A stretch of 58,477 nt of DNA from Nitrosarchaeum sp. GTDB taxonomy: Archaea; Thermoproteota; Nitrososphaeria; Nitrososphaerales; Nitrosopumilaceae. Of the stretch, positions 51,784-58,477 are shown piece after piece. The stretch spans positions 28,638 through 87,114 of the forward strand of contig JAHFUX010000001.1 of NCBI GenBank assembly GCA_023264875.1, read 5' to 3'. The notes beneath the pieces are model-generated. The model saw nothing but the letters and a program-made list of their open reading frames with translations. It had not been told where the DNA came from and did not search any database. Numbering within the stretch: the stretch's first letter is position 1; each line of letters opens with the position of its first letter. Both the position numbers and the translations under genes were made by a program.

Positions 51784-53877
51784 TTAAACTCTAGCCCTTT
51801 GAAATTTAGCCAAATCTGACTTTGTCATTACATTTTGATATTGTCGTATTCTTTCAGCAATTAATCTGTATAATGATCTAAATTGATCTTTGGTTTTGTC
51901 TGATAAGAAATCCGTCTCTTCTAAGGTGATTTTTTCACAAATATACCGAGTAATTTCTTCATTATCGAATTGACCCCAATCATAATCTCTATGATCTTCC
52001 CAAATCTTTCTCAAATTGTCTAAAACTCCTTTCTTTTCCTTTAAAGTGACCTCTCTAGATGTGAGATTTGAATAGCCTTCTTTTCTTAATCTAATCTCAT
52101 ATGTCTGATTAACTGCATGAAGGTAATCTTCTAGAATAATATAGTCCTCAATTGATTCTAAATTCTTTCCATCTCTCTCAAAAAATATTGTTTGAATTGG
52201 TGAGAATTCATTTGATACTAACTGAGCTGAAATTTGTTTAGATTCATCTGAATTATCTAATAAAATAAATGTTTTATATCCATGATTTCTGTAAAAAATT
52301 GCTAGAGGTAATACAGAATTTTTATTGTATGCTGCTACAACATTTAGTGGGTTCATTGAAATATTTGGATCCTGTAAAAATTTATCAAAAGCATTTAGAT
52401 ACATTGCATCTGACATTGTTTCTACAATAATCACTGGTCTAGAGTTAGTTCCAACTTCTCTATCTACAATCGACTCAACTAATCCTCTTGATAAACCGTA
52501 TAGTATCGGTGTCAGTGTTTTATCATCTGCATTCCAGTAATCATAAAAAATTTTACTGAGATGTTTTCTTTTATCTAATTCTACTACTAGTAAGTTTCCA
52601 GGTGTATAATCAAAAATCATGAATGGTGAATGAGTAGCATACAAAACCTGATTTGAACCTGCCAAACTCTTCAATAAATCTGAAATTCCTCTTTGCTGTG
52701 TAGGGTGAAGATTTCTTGCAGGTTCATCTAGAAGTAATATTGCTTCTTTTAATTCGGCTCTTTGTGTTTCTGCTGCAAAGTTTACAATAAAAGAAAATGT
52801 CCATTTGAAACCCTCAGCTCTTCTATTTAGCAAGCCTGTATTGGTTACTGTTCCATCACGATGTACATCAGAAATTACCACACTCATGATGTTTCCTGGA
52901 TTGTATCTCAAATCAACATGGATTGGGTCCCCTTTCCATGCAGGATTTAATTTCTTAGTTAGTCTATTACTTGCAGTATTGAGTATTTTGATGCATTTTG
53001 ATGGAGTTCCTTTAACTTCATCTAATGCTTTAATGTCTAGTTCTGCTAAATAGAAAAGATTTCTTACCGTTTCAGCCTTGTCGAATTCTTCAACAAATTC
53101 TATCGAGCTCACTTGTTCTCCTTTTTCCTCTCGAAGATATTCATTTAGATTGATGTTGCCGTAGATTTTTTTGTAATCTGAAAAATATACAAAACGAGGA
53201 TGTAATTCCGCTGCAATAAAATTCTCCAAAGCTGATTTTTCACTCTCTCCACTAAGAAGTTTAGAGAACTGATTTTCAGGGCTCTCATAGATTTTTTCCC
53301 ACTCTTCGATAACTTTCGGCTCTTGTACAGCTATTACGTGAAATTGATTACTAAATTCAGCCATTCCACTATCGAACACTTCCTGATTTTTAGGAGGAGG
53401 ACCTTCAAATAATTTTGTATCTATCTGAATTCTAAGATGATTTGGTATGGTGTCTAAAAAACTCAATATTTGATTTGCAAAATTCTCCCAAGAGTTTAGT
53501 TCCTTATTTCTCTCTTCGCTAATTTGAATATCTTCAAATTCATATTGCACTTTTGGTTTTTTATTTGTTCTAAATAATTTTATTTTCCGCATTTCAGGTA
53601 AACCTGGAAACGATTGTTTGAGTAATCTGATTTCATCTGAATTTAATTCAAATTCTCCTTCAGCTAGTTTGATTTCTCCTTTAAGTTCTTCTGATAATTC
53701 ATCACAAAGATCTAATTCTGAAACTCTTTCATCTCTATTCAATAAAGTTAGTGCTTGTAGAATTGTTGTTTTTCCACTTTCATTTCTTCCAACAAAAGCT
53801 GCCAAATCCCCAACTGTAATCTCACCGGAATCATGAATGCAACGATATGCTCTAACTCTAAATTTTCTAAGTCGCAT
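51784..53877 (-). CDS. OLD-family AAA ATPase/TOPRIM nuclease
   Basis: A 697-residue protein. An ABC/SMC-type ATPase: Walker A GRNESGKTT (30-38), a helical middle, the signature and LLLDEPARNLHPTQ (Walker B, about 376-389), and YATHSPFMI (switch His). A C-terminal TOPRIM-like domain has VETMSDAMYL (acidic) and ILLDNSDE (D...D), as in OLD nucleases, which cut DNA and are used for phage exclusion. No UvrD-like Gajira partner (GajB) is nearby, so it is a class 1-like stand-alone. It is separated by 23 kb from the AIPR gene. Confidence 0.85.
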   Translation of the reverse strand: MRLRKFRVRAYRCIHDSGEITVGDLAAFVGRNESGKTTILQALTLLNRDERVSELDLCDELSEELKGEIKLAEGEFELNSDEIRLLKQSFPGLPEMRKIKLFRTNKKPKVQYEFEDIQISEERNKELNSWENFANQILSFLDTIPNHLRIQIDTKLFEGPPPKNQEVFDSGMAEFSNQFHVIAVQEPKVIEEWEKIYESPENQFSKLLSGESEKSALENFIAAELHPRFVYFSDYKKIYGNINLNEYLREEKGEQVSSIEFVEEFDKAETVRNLFYLAELDIKALDEVKGTPSKCIKILNTASNRLTKKLNPAWKGDPIHVDLRYNPGNIMSVVISDVHRDGTVTNTGLLNRRAEGFKWTFSFIVNFAAETQRAELKEAILLLDEPARNLHPTQQRGISDLLKSLAGSNQVLYATHSPFMIFDYTPGNLLVVELDKRKHLSKIFYDYWNADDKTLTPILYGLSRGLVESIVDREVGTNSRPVIIVETMSDAMYLNAFDKFLQDPNISMNPLNVVAAYNKNSVLPLAIFYRNHGYKTFILLDNSDESKQISAQLVSNEFSPIQTIFFERDGKNLESIEDYIILEDYLHAVNQTYEIRLRKEGYSNLTSREVTLKEKKGVLDNLRKIWEDHRDYDWGQFDNEEITRYICEKITLEETDFLSDKTKDQFRSLYRLIAERIRQYQNVMTKSDLAKFQRARV

Positions 53878-53981
53878 CTAGCAATATTTAATCGGCTCCG
53901 ATTTAACTCATTCGTCAAATTCATCATAAGTGTTAAAATTTTGCTAAATAGATATAAGGGAATTACAGGTGTAAAAACGAA

Positions 53982-54434
53982 ATGGCAACTAGATTGGTAT
54001 ATGTTGTATTTATTTTGCCTATTGTACTTTCAATTGCTTTTGGTTCTATAGTTATGGCAGATGTTCTTCAATCATCTGACCGAGAACTTAACATGTGGCG
54101 TGTTGGCCCAACAAACAATGATAAATATATTCAGATAATTGGGTTGGAAAAACAATATCTCGTTTCCACTCCAATTGAAATACAAGTAAATGTTGATGAT
54201 CCCTTTTTTGATTGTGGAGATCTTTATGTCACAATTTACTCTGGAAAAAACACTGTAATCACACAAAGTGGATTTTTTAAACAATGTTTTGATGAAAATA
54301 ATGTCCTTTTACCTATAGATGATGAGTTTTCTGAAATAATAGATACACCTGGTCAATATGAGTTAGTCGTGAAAATGAACGATCAGAATCAAAAGAGTAG
54401 TATAACAGCAAGTGAAAAATTTACTATTAAATAG
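53982..54434 (+). CDS. secreted hypothetical protein
   Basis: A 150-residue protein with a signal peptide (about 1-25: LVYVVFILPIVLSIAFGSIVM) and a compact beta-sandwich-like domain with two Cys (FFDCGDLYV, FKQCFDEN) that may form a disulfide. The later segment (TPGQYELVVKMNDQNQKSSI) is typical of Ig-like folds. It precedes the TFE-beta-like gene with a 50-bp gap. Function unknown. Confidence 0.7.
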   Translation: MATRLVYVVFILPIVLSIAFGSIVMADVLQSSDRELNMWRVGPTNNDKYIQIIGLEKQYLVSTPIEIQVNVDDPFFDCGDLYVTIYSGKNTVITQSGFFKQCFDENNVLLPIDDEFSEIIDTPGQYELVVKMNDQNQKSSITASEKFTIK

Positions 54435-54484
54435 GAATGAAATCATGTATGGTTAGGAGTTATATTAAAAATTAAGGTGATTTG

Positions 54485-55168
54485 ATGGCAAAGAACAAAG
54501 ATAAACTGTCTATAGGTACAGCAAAAAAAGAAGTACCTTCTAAAGAAAAGAAATCAGCAAAAAAAGAAGTACCTTCTAAAGAAAAGAAATCAGCAAAAAA
54601 AGTACCTTCTAAAGAAAAGAAATCAGCAAAAAAAGAAGTACCTTCTAAAGAAAAGAAATCAGCAAAAAAAGTATTGCCTAAAGAAAAGAAACTAACTAAG
54701 AAAGAACTAGAAGAAATTAAAAAAGAAGCTGAAAAAACATTAGAAGAAGAGTTAGAAGAACAACTAACAGATGAAGAGATTGAAAATTTTCAAATTGAAA
54801 AAGTTGACATGGAAAGACTCACAAATAAAATCTGTGATGTTTTGGCTGAACGCGAATCTGAGGGAATGTTTCAAATTGAATTATGGAAAAAACTTAAACT
54901 TACAAGTAGAGATGGTTCTAGACTTGCATTAAAATTAGAAAGAATGGGAACTATTTACAGAGAAAAAATTCTAGATAAAGGTCGTTGGACGTATAAATTA
55001 ATTCTAAAGAAAACACCCATTAGCACTCTGTCAATTGAGAATGCCCCTTGTCTTGTTTGTCCTGTAGAGCAAAAATGTTCACTAGAAGGAGAAATCAGTC
55101 CTCGTAATTGTCAATTTATTGAAGACTGGGTACTTGCTGACATGAAAAAACCTGCGAAAGTCAAATGA
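54485..55168 (+). CDS. TFE-beta-like (RPC39-type) winged-helix Fe-S protein with Lys-rich tail
   Basis: The C-terminal part (about 110-227) has a winged helix (MFQIELWKKLKLTSRDGSRLALKLE) and a cysteine cluster CLVCPVEQKC...C, as in archaeal TFE-beta, the homologue of the Pol III subunit RPC39 that helps open the promoter and carries a 4Fe-4S cluster. The N-terminal 90 residues consist of Lys-Glu-Lys-Lys-Ser repeats (AKKEVPSKEKKS). Such a histone H1-like tail is not in the usual factor. ATG 54485 follows an AAGGTGA Shine-Dalgarno-like sequence; TTG 54482 is disfavoured. It overlaps rlmE by 4 bp. Confidence 0.82.
   Translation: MAKNKDKLSIGTAKKEVPSKEKKSAKKEVPSKEKKSAKKVPSKEKKSAKKEVPSKEKKSAKKVLPKEKKLTKKELEEIKKEAEKTLEEELEEQLTDEEIENFQIEKVDMERLTNKICDVLAERESEGMFQIELWKKLKLTSRDGSRLALKLERMGTIYREKILDKGRWTYKLILKKTPISTLSIENAPCLVCPVEQKCSLEGEISPRNCQFIEDWVLADMKKPAKVK
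54521..54691 (+). repeat. 36-bp in-frame tandem repeat
   Basis: Four copies (54521-54556, 54557-54592, 54593-54625, 54626-54661) and a degenerate fifth encode AKKEVPSKEKKS. The third copy lacks one GAA codon (33 bp). Copies are otherwise identical, pointing to slippage-type expansion in a basic tail. Confidence 0.9.
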
Positions 55169-55758
55169 AGCTCATAGATGCACGACGAGATCAATATAGA
55201 AAATTAGCTCATGAACAAGGATTTCGGAGTAGGGCTGCATACAAACTCAAACAATTAAATCAATCTTATCGTATTATTGGCCCTGGATTTTATGTTCTTG
55301 ATTTAGGATGTGCACCTGGAGGTTGGACTCAAATGGCAGTCAAATTGGTTGGTAACAAAGGTAAGGTCATGGGTATTGATACATCATATGTGGAGGAAAT
55401 TCCTGGCGCTCATATCATTAGAGAAAATATTGAAAACGAATTTGTAGTTGATGAAATTTTATCTTATTTTGAAAGAAAAGTCAATGCTGTAATATGTGAT
55501 CTTTCACCGCAAGTTACTGGAAACTGGTCTGTTGATCATGCAATACAAGTTTCATTGAATTATGAATGTGCAAAAATAATGGACAAAGTTTTAATGCATA
55601 AAGGAAATGCAATTTTCAAAGTTTTTGATGGAGAATACTCTATGGAGTTTAAGGACTATATTAAAAAGAAATTCTCAAGAATAAATCTCACAAAACCTGA
55701 AGCAAGTAGAAAACAAAGCAGTGAATTATACTATGTCTGTTTGGGATTTATCGGCTGA
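55165..55758 (+). CDS. rlmE: 23S rRNA 2'-O-methyltransferase (RlmE/FtsJ family)
   Basis: A 197-residue FtsJ-like SAM-dependent methyltransferase. RSRAAYKLKQL is the N-terminal RNA-recognition stretch with the catalytic Lys, VLDLGCAPGGWTQMA is the SAM loop, VNAVICDLSPQVTG the catalytic Asp, and GNAIFKVFDGEY the second Lys. The tetrad K-D-K-E is present (R/K start, D, K and E/S near KQSSELYYV). It overlaps the TFE-beta-like gene by 4 bp and runs convergently into trm1, overlapping by 28 bp. Confidence 0.94.
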   Translation: MKLIDARRDQYRKLAHEQGFRSRAAYKLKQLNQSYRIIGPGFYVLDLGCAPGGWTQMAVKLVGNKGKVMGIDTSYVEEIPGAHIIRENIENEFVVDEILSYFERKVNAVICDLSPQVTGNWSVDHAIQVSLNYECAKIMDKVLMHKGNAIFKVFDGEYSMEFKDYIKKKFSRINLTKPEASRKQSSELYYVCLGFIG

Positions 55759-56897
55759 TCTGAGAATACACTGATTATTTCATTTATGTTGGCATTTGTT
55801 CTAAAACCTGTAGGACAAAATGATGTAGGGCTAGCCAAATAACCGTTTTTTTGTAAATTTTTTATTGCATCTTCTAATTTTGGTGGAGATGATTTCATTT
55901 TTGATGCAATTTCGTCTAGTGTAAAGTAAATTCCAGGCATTTCAGACTCTGCAAGACATTTTTGTAATGTTTTTTCACAAACTTTATCTACTGATAACTC
56001 TGGTATTTTTAAAATCATACTTTCTACAAATTCTTTATCAAAAATTTTACCAATCCATAATGGTCCTCCAATACTTATTTTTGATTTACATAATTCACAT
56101 TCATTATTTTGTTCAAGTACTATTTTTCTATGACCACAGTTTTTACAATGTAAGATGTATCCTATGTTTTCTTTTTGATCCTGTCTAATGAGAACTCGCA
56201 CATATGTTCTGTAATAGTGCATATTGCTTTCTGCAAATAGTGGAACAATCTCCACACCTATTCTTCCTGCAACCATTCTGAGACATCCTAAAATTAATCG
56301 AATTGCAATCTCATTACCGTATTCTACCCTTATTGGAACTCCGCCATACTTTCTCTGGCATGCATTTTGATAAAGCCCATTTAGCACTTGAAGATCAGTG
56401 GCAGTTGTAGAGAGCATTCCACCGTGCATAACAGCCCTTATCCCACAATCAAAAAATTGCGATGATGAGCCAAACGGATCTATATCTACAATTGAGCCTC
56501 TTTCTCCTTTGGTGGAATATTTACTAAGAAATCTACATACTTCCATTTCAGAATATTCTATATTTTTTAAATTGTTTAGATGTGCTGAATATTCTGCTAA
56601 TTTTAATGCCGTTGGATTTAGATCATTAATTACTACCTTGTCTATTTGCAATTCATTTGCAACTCGTAATCCTCGTATACCAACACCTGATAATCCTTCC
56701 AAAAATATTTTTGGTCCTGCAAAATTTTTTAGAAAAGATCCATACGCAATTATTGAGTAATCTCTATTCAATCTCGCTTTTGGATTAAAAAATGCTGGTT
56801 CTTTTGGTGGAACTTTATCTGTGATTGATTTTTTTGGAACCAATATTTTTGTCTGCCCTTCTATAATTTCCTCAAATGTTTCATCTGGAATTTGCAA
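55731..56897 (-). CDS. trm1: tRNA (guanine-N2)-dimethyltransferase Trm1
   Basis: Makes N2,N2-dimethylguanosine at tRNA G26. In 388 residues, MQIPDETFEEIIEGQTKILVPKK opens, FLEGLSGVGIRGLRVANEL is the SAM loop, VVINDLNPTALKLAEYSAHLN follows, and SIVDIDPFGSSSQFFDCGIR contains the catalytic DPFG. Zinc-like Cys pairs (HCKNCG, CELCKS) lie near 250-275. Winged-helix C terminus. tRNA-Trp and tRNA-Thr in this window have G26. Confidence 0.96.
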   Translation of the reverse strand: MQIPDETFEEIIEGQTKILVPKKSITDKVPPKEPAFFNPKARLNRDYSIIAYGSFLKNFAGPKIFLEGLSGVGIRGLRVANELQIDKVVINDLNPTALKLAEYSAHLNNLKNIEYSEMEVCRFLSKYSTKGERGSIVDIDPFGSSSQFFDCGIRAVMHGGMLSTTATDLQVLNGLYQNACQRKYGGVPIRVEYGNEIAIRLILGCLRMVAGRIGVEIVPLFAESNMHYYRTYVRVLIRQDQKENIGYILHCKNCGHRKIVLEQNNECELCKSKISIGGPLWIGKIFDKEFVESMILKIPELSVDKVCEKTLQKCLAESEMPGIYFTLDEIASKMKSSPPKLEDAIKNLQKNGYLASPTSFCPTGFRTNANINEIISVFSDQPINPKQT

Positions 56898-56937
56898 TTA
56901 TTATTCTATATTTGCTTGACCTATAATGGTTTAATAC

Positions 56938-57585
56938 GTGTGTTCTAAGATAGAATCCGTGCAAATTTGTGGAGTGGATGATGCTGGACGTGGTTCCATG
57001 TTGGGGCCTCTTGTAATTGCTGGAATATCTTTGAACAAAACTAATATTTCTAAACTGTCATTGTTGGGTGTAAAAGACTCAAAGCAATTAACTCCAAAAT
57101 CACGAGAGGAACTTTATAAAAAAATAATTGCGTTAGTAGATGATTACTATGTTGCGAAAATTTCTCCAAAATCCATTGATTCCAGTGTTAAAAAACACGG
57201 TCTTAATCATCTCGAAGCTAAATACATGGCCAAAGTTATCGTAAAATTAAATCCTGATACATCGTATGTTGATTCATGTGATGTTAACCCACAAAGATTT
57301 GGAAAAGAAATTGCAAAATTGTCAAATAACAAAAAGATACGATCATATCATCACGCAGATAGTAGATTTGTTGTAGTTTCGGCTGCATCAATAATTGCCA
57401 AAGTTACTAGGGATAGAGCAATAGACAAACTCAGAAAAAACCACGATTTAGGAAGTGGATATCCATCTGACTCTAAAACTATTAATTTTGTTAAATCCTA
57501 TTATGATGCCCACCATATCCTACCGGTTTTTGTGCGTAAAAGTTGGAAGCCGACCCAAAAAATATTGAACAAAAAATCAATTTAG
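56938..57585 (+). CDS. rnhB: ribonuclease HII
   Basis: Removes RNA from RNA-DNA hybrids and misincorporated ribonucleotides. In 215 residues, CGVDDAGRGSMLGPLVIAG is the first active-site segment (Asp, then Asp in place of the usual Glu), YVDSCDVNP near 115 supplies the third acidic residue, and HHADSRFVVVSAASIIAKVTRD the fourth, completing a D-(D/E)-D-D set. Start: GTG 56938. The Glu to Asp change in GVDD-AGRG is worth noting. It overlaps the convergent fibrillarin gene by 9 bp. Confidence 0.94.
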   Translation: MCSKIESVQICGVDDAGRGSMLGPLVIAGISLNKTNISKLSLLGVKDSKQLTPKSREELYKKIIALVDDYYVAKISPKSIDSSVKKHGLNHLEAKYMAKVIVKLNPDTSYVDSCDVNPQRFGKEIAKLSNNKKIRSYHHADSRFVVVSAASIIAKVTRDRAIDKLRKNHDLGSGYPSDSKTINFVKSYYDAHHILPVFVRKSWKPTQKILNKKSI

Positions 57586-58251
57586 AAACTTTGCAATTAC
57601 CATTGCATGATCTTTATCATATGGATGAAGATCTATTACTTGCAGAATTTCAAAATGTACTTTTATCTTTTCTATTTCCTCTTCTATGATTCTTTTTGGT
57701 GATTTTGTAACATCAATACTTCTTGTTTTTATTACTAAAAAGAAATACCCATCTTTTTTGAGATACATTTTACAGTTTTCTATTGCAATATTTGTTTGAT
57801 CAGGTTGTGCTATGTCTACATATACTACATCTACTTTGCCAAATACTGAAAAATACTCTTTTGGTTTTCTTGCATCTTGTAAAATTGGCATTATGTTTGA
57901 TCTATGTGATGCAACTCTATCCAAAAAATCTCTGGCTACTCTACTTGCATGCTCCACTCCAAAAATTACTCCTGTTGGTCCAACAATATCTGAAATATGA
58001 CTAACAGTTGTGCCAGTTGATACGCCTAGATACAATACAGTTGATTTATTTTTAAATGGAAATATTTCTAATCCGTTCATTATTGCTGCAGCTAATTTAC
58101 TCCTAAATGGATCCCATAATCTGTATTCTACACCTTTTTTTGTAATTAGTTTTTCTTTGTATACTTGATTTCCTACAACCAAATTTTCAGTGGCTAGCTT
58201 TTTTTCACCATCTGAATTTATCCAAAAAAATTCATGACTATCTTCTTTCAA
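57577..58251 (-). CDS. flpA: fibrillarin-like rRNA/tRNA 2'-O-methyltransferase
   Basis: The 224-residue methyltransferase subunit of C/D box sRNPs. VLYLGVSTGTTVSHISDIVGP is the SAM-binding start, VFGVEHASRVARDFL and VDVVYVDIAQPDQTNIA form the catalytic pocket, and KTRSID the conserved Lys. It is the archaeal partner of Nop5 and L7Ae. The gene starts 25 bp after the end of the upstream gene on the same strand, which is probably nop5. Confidence 0.96.
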   Translation of the reverse strand: MKEDSHEFFWINSDGEKKLATENLVVGNQVYKEKLITKKGVEYRLWDPFRSKLAAAIMNGLEIFPFKNKSTVLYLGVSTGTTVSHISDIVGPTGVIFGVEHASRVARDFLDRVASHRSNIMPILQDARKPKEYFSVFGKVDVVYVDIAQPDQTNIAIENCKMYLKKDGYFFLVIKTRSIDVTKSPKRIIEEEIEKIKVHFEILQVIDLHPYDKDHAMVIAKFLN

Positions 58252-58275
58252 ACTTTGTTCTCTTTTTGTTTTTAT

Positions 58276-58477
58276 TTACTTTAGAATCTGTTCTTTCTCT
58301 GTAGTTTTTGTTCTCTCTTTTAGGTTTTCCACCTTCTCTTCTAGAATCACTGCCTTCTCTTCTTCTGAAATCTCCACCTTCTCTTCTAGAATCACTGCCT
58401 TCTCTTCTTCTGAAATCTCCACCTTCTCTTCTAGAATCACTGCCTTCTCTTCTTCTGAAATCTCCACCTTCTCTTCT
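58276..58477 (-). CDS. nop5: 3' end of probable nop5 (Nop56/58-like), with tandem repeats, 5' part beyond window
   Basis: The minus-strand frame is open from the right edge to TAA 58276, so the gene is cut by the window. The visible part has three copies of the 15-residue unit VEISEEEKAVILEEK and then VENLKERTKTTEKEQILK, a charged helical tail. Its place directly upstream of flpA is that of nop5 in archaeal nop5-flpA operons; Nop5 often ends in a charged tail. No Nop-domain motif is visible, so the identification rests on context. Confidence 0.5.
   Translation of the reverse strand, partial: EEKVEISEEEKAVILEEKVEISEEEKAVILEEKVEISEEEKAVILEEKVENLKERTKTTEKEQILK
58332..58477 (-). repeat. 45-bp tandem repeat
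   Basis: Three nearly identical 45-bp units run to the window edge, each encoding a Glu/Lys-rich 15-residue coil. Copies are the same at synonymous sites. The array may continue beyond the window. Confidence 0.9.

Noticed and set aside
27183-53877. AIPR and OLD genes as one defence island
   Set aside because: They are separated by about 23 kb of housekeeping genes with normal composition; no integrase, att repeats or mobile elements.
1-58477. CRISPR arrays, insertion sequences or prophage
   Set aside because: No regularly spaced direct repeats with unique spacers, no transposase or integrase, and no terminal inverted repeats were seen; the three tandem arrays are in-frame coding repeats.

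Overview
The window is about one-third GC and densely coded. It looks like the chromosome of an ammonia-oxidising-type archaeon (Nitrososphaerota/Thaumarchaeota, Nitrosopumilus-like). The archaeal markers are an archaeal histone, topoisomerase VI A and B, a TFE-beta-like Fe-S winged-helix protein, aIF2-beta, S17e, Pno1/RIO1, fibrillarin, RtcB, archaeal-type aminoacyl-tRNA synthetases and an intron-containing tRNA. Secreted proteins with WVKNNAGWW repeats and a small membrane-anchored cupredoxin are typical of this phylum. I cannot name the species. Many genes have a TATA-like box about 25-28 nt before the start codon (leaderless mRNAs), and GTG/TTG starts are frequent.

Layout. 1-5,040: a partial HNH-like protein, a tiny membrane ORF, trpS with a small partner (minus), then pheS-pheT. 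5,041-10,600: an unassigned structured RNA candidate, an EVE-domain protein, a RAM (Lrp-type) protein, two unknown proteins, aconitase behind two inverted repeats, and a tRNA-Trp interrupted by two introns. 10,592-14,000: the pdxS-pdxT operon for PLP, then two secreted proteins with internal repeats. 14,006-21,950: valS, a two-domain nuclease-like/PTPS protein, a pterin dehydratase, an AsnB-like ATPase domain, purB, rtcB and a PDCD5-like protein. 21,947-25,230: S11, thiL, a phosphohexomutase and tRNA-Thr. 25,275-29,775: small membrane and zinc proteins, a winged-helix regulator, an AIPR-family protein followed by a long hairpin, a cupredoxin, tRNA-Cys and histone. 29,869-33,370: TatD, S17e, a ubiquitin-like/Cgi121 fusion, a THUMP/TAN1-like protein and Sua5, forming a tRNA t6A/ac4C modification group. 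33,495-40,750: membrane and zinc proteins, a YggX-like protein, purA, pyrF, Nudix, uppS and DUF373. 40,998-46,334: DUF5679, aIF2-beta, DUF424, RIO1, Pno1, top6B and top6A. 46,335-53,877: a membrane-anchored Hsp20-like protein, small unknowns, mtnP-apt adenine salvage, a large Ig-like surface protein and an OLD-family ATPase/TOPRIM protein. 53,982-58,477: a secreted protein, the TFE-beta-like factor with a repetitive lysine-rich tail, rlmE, trm1, rnhB, fibrillarin and the 3' end of a probable nop5 with 45-bp repeats.

How the genes work together. RNA maturation dominates. tRNA introns occur in the same window as RtcB (exon ligation), Trm1 (G26), Sua5 plus Cgi121 (t6A), TAN1-like THUMP, FlpA/Nop5 (2'-O-methylation), RlmE, Pno1 and RIO1, and four synthetase genes. 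Purine metabolism (purA, purB, apt, mtnP), cofactors (PLP, thiamine, pterin) and chromatin/topology factors fill in the rest. Two candidate defence genes (AIPR, OLD) are present but about 23 kb apart. No insertion sequence, prophage or CRISPR array was seen. The most unusual items are the ubiquitin-like/Cgi121 fusion, the doubly interrupted tRNA-Trp, the PD-(D/E)XK-like/PTPS fusion, the structured RNA near 5.2-5.4 kb, and the long hairpin next to the AIPR gene.
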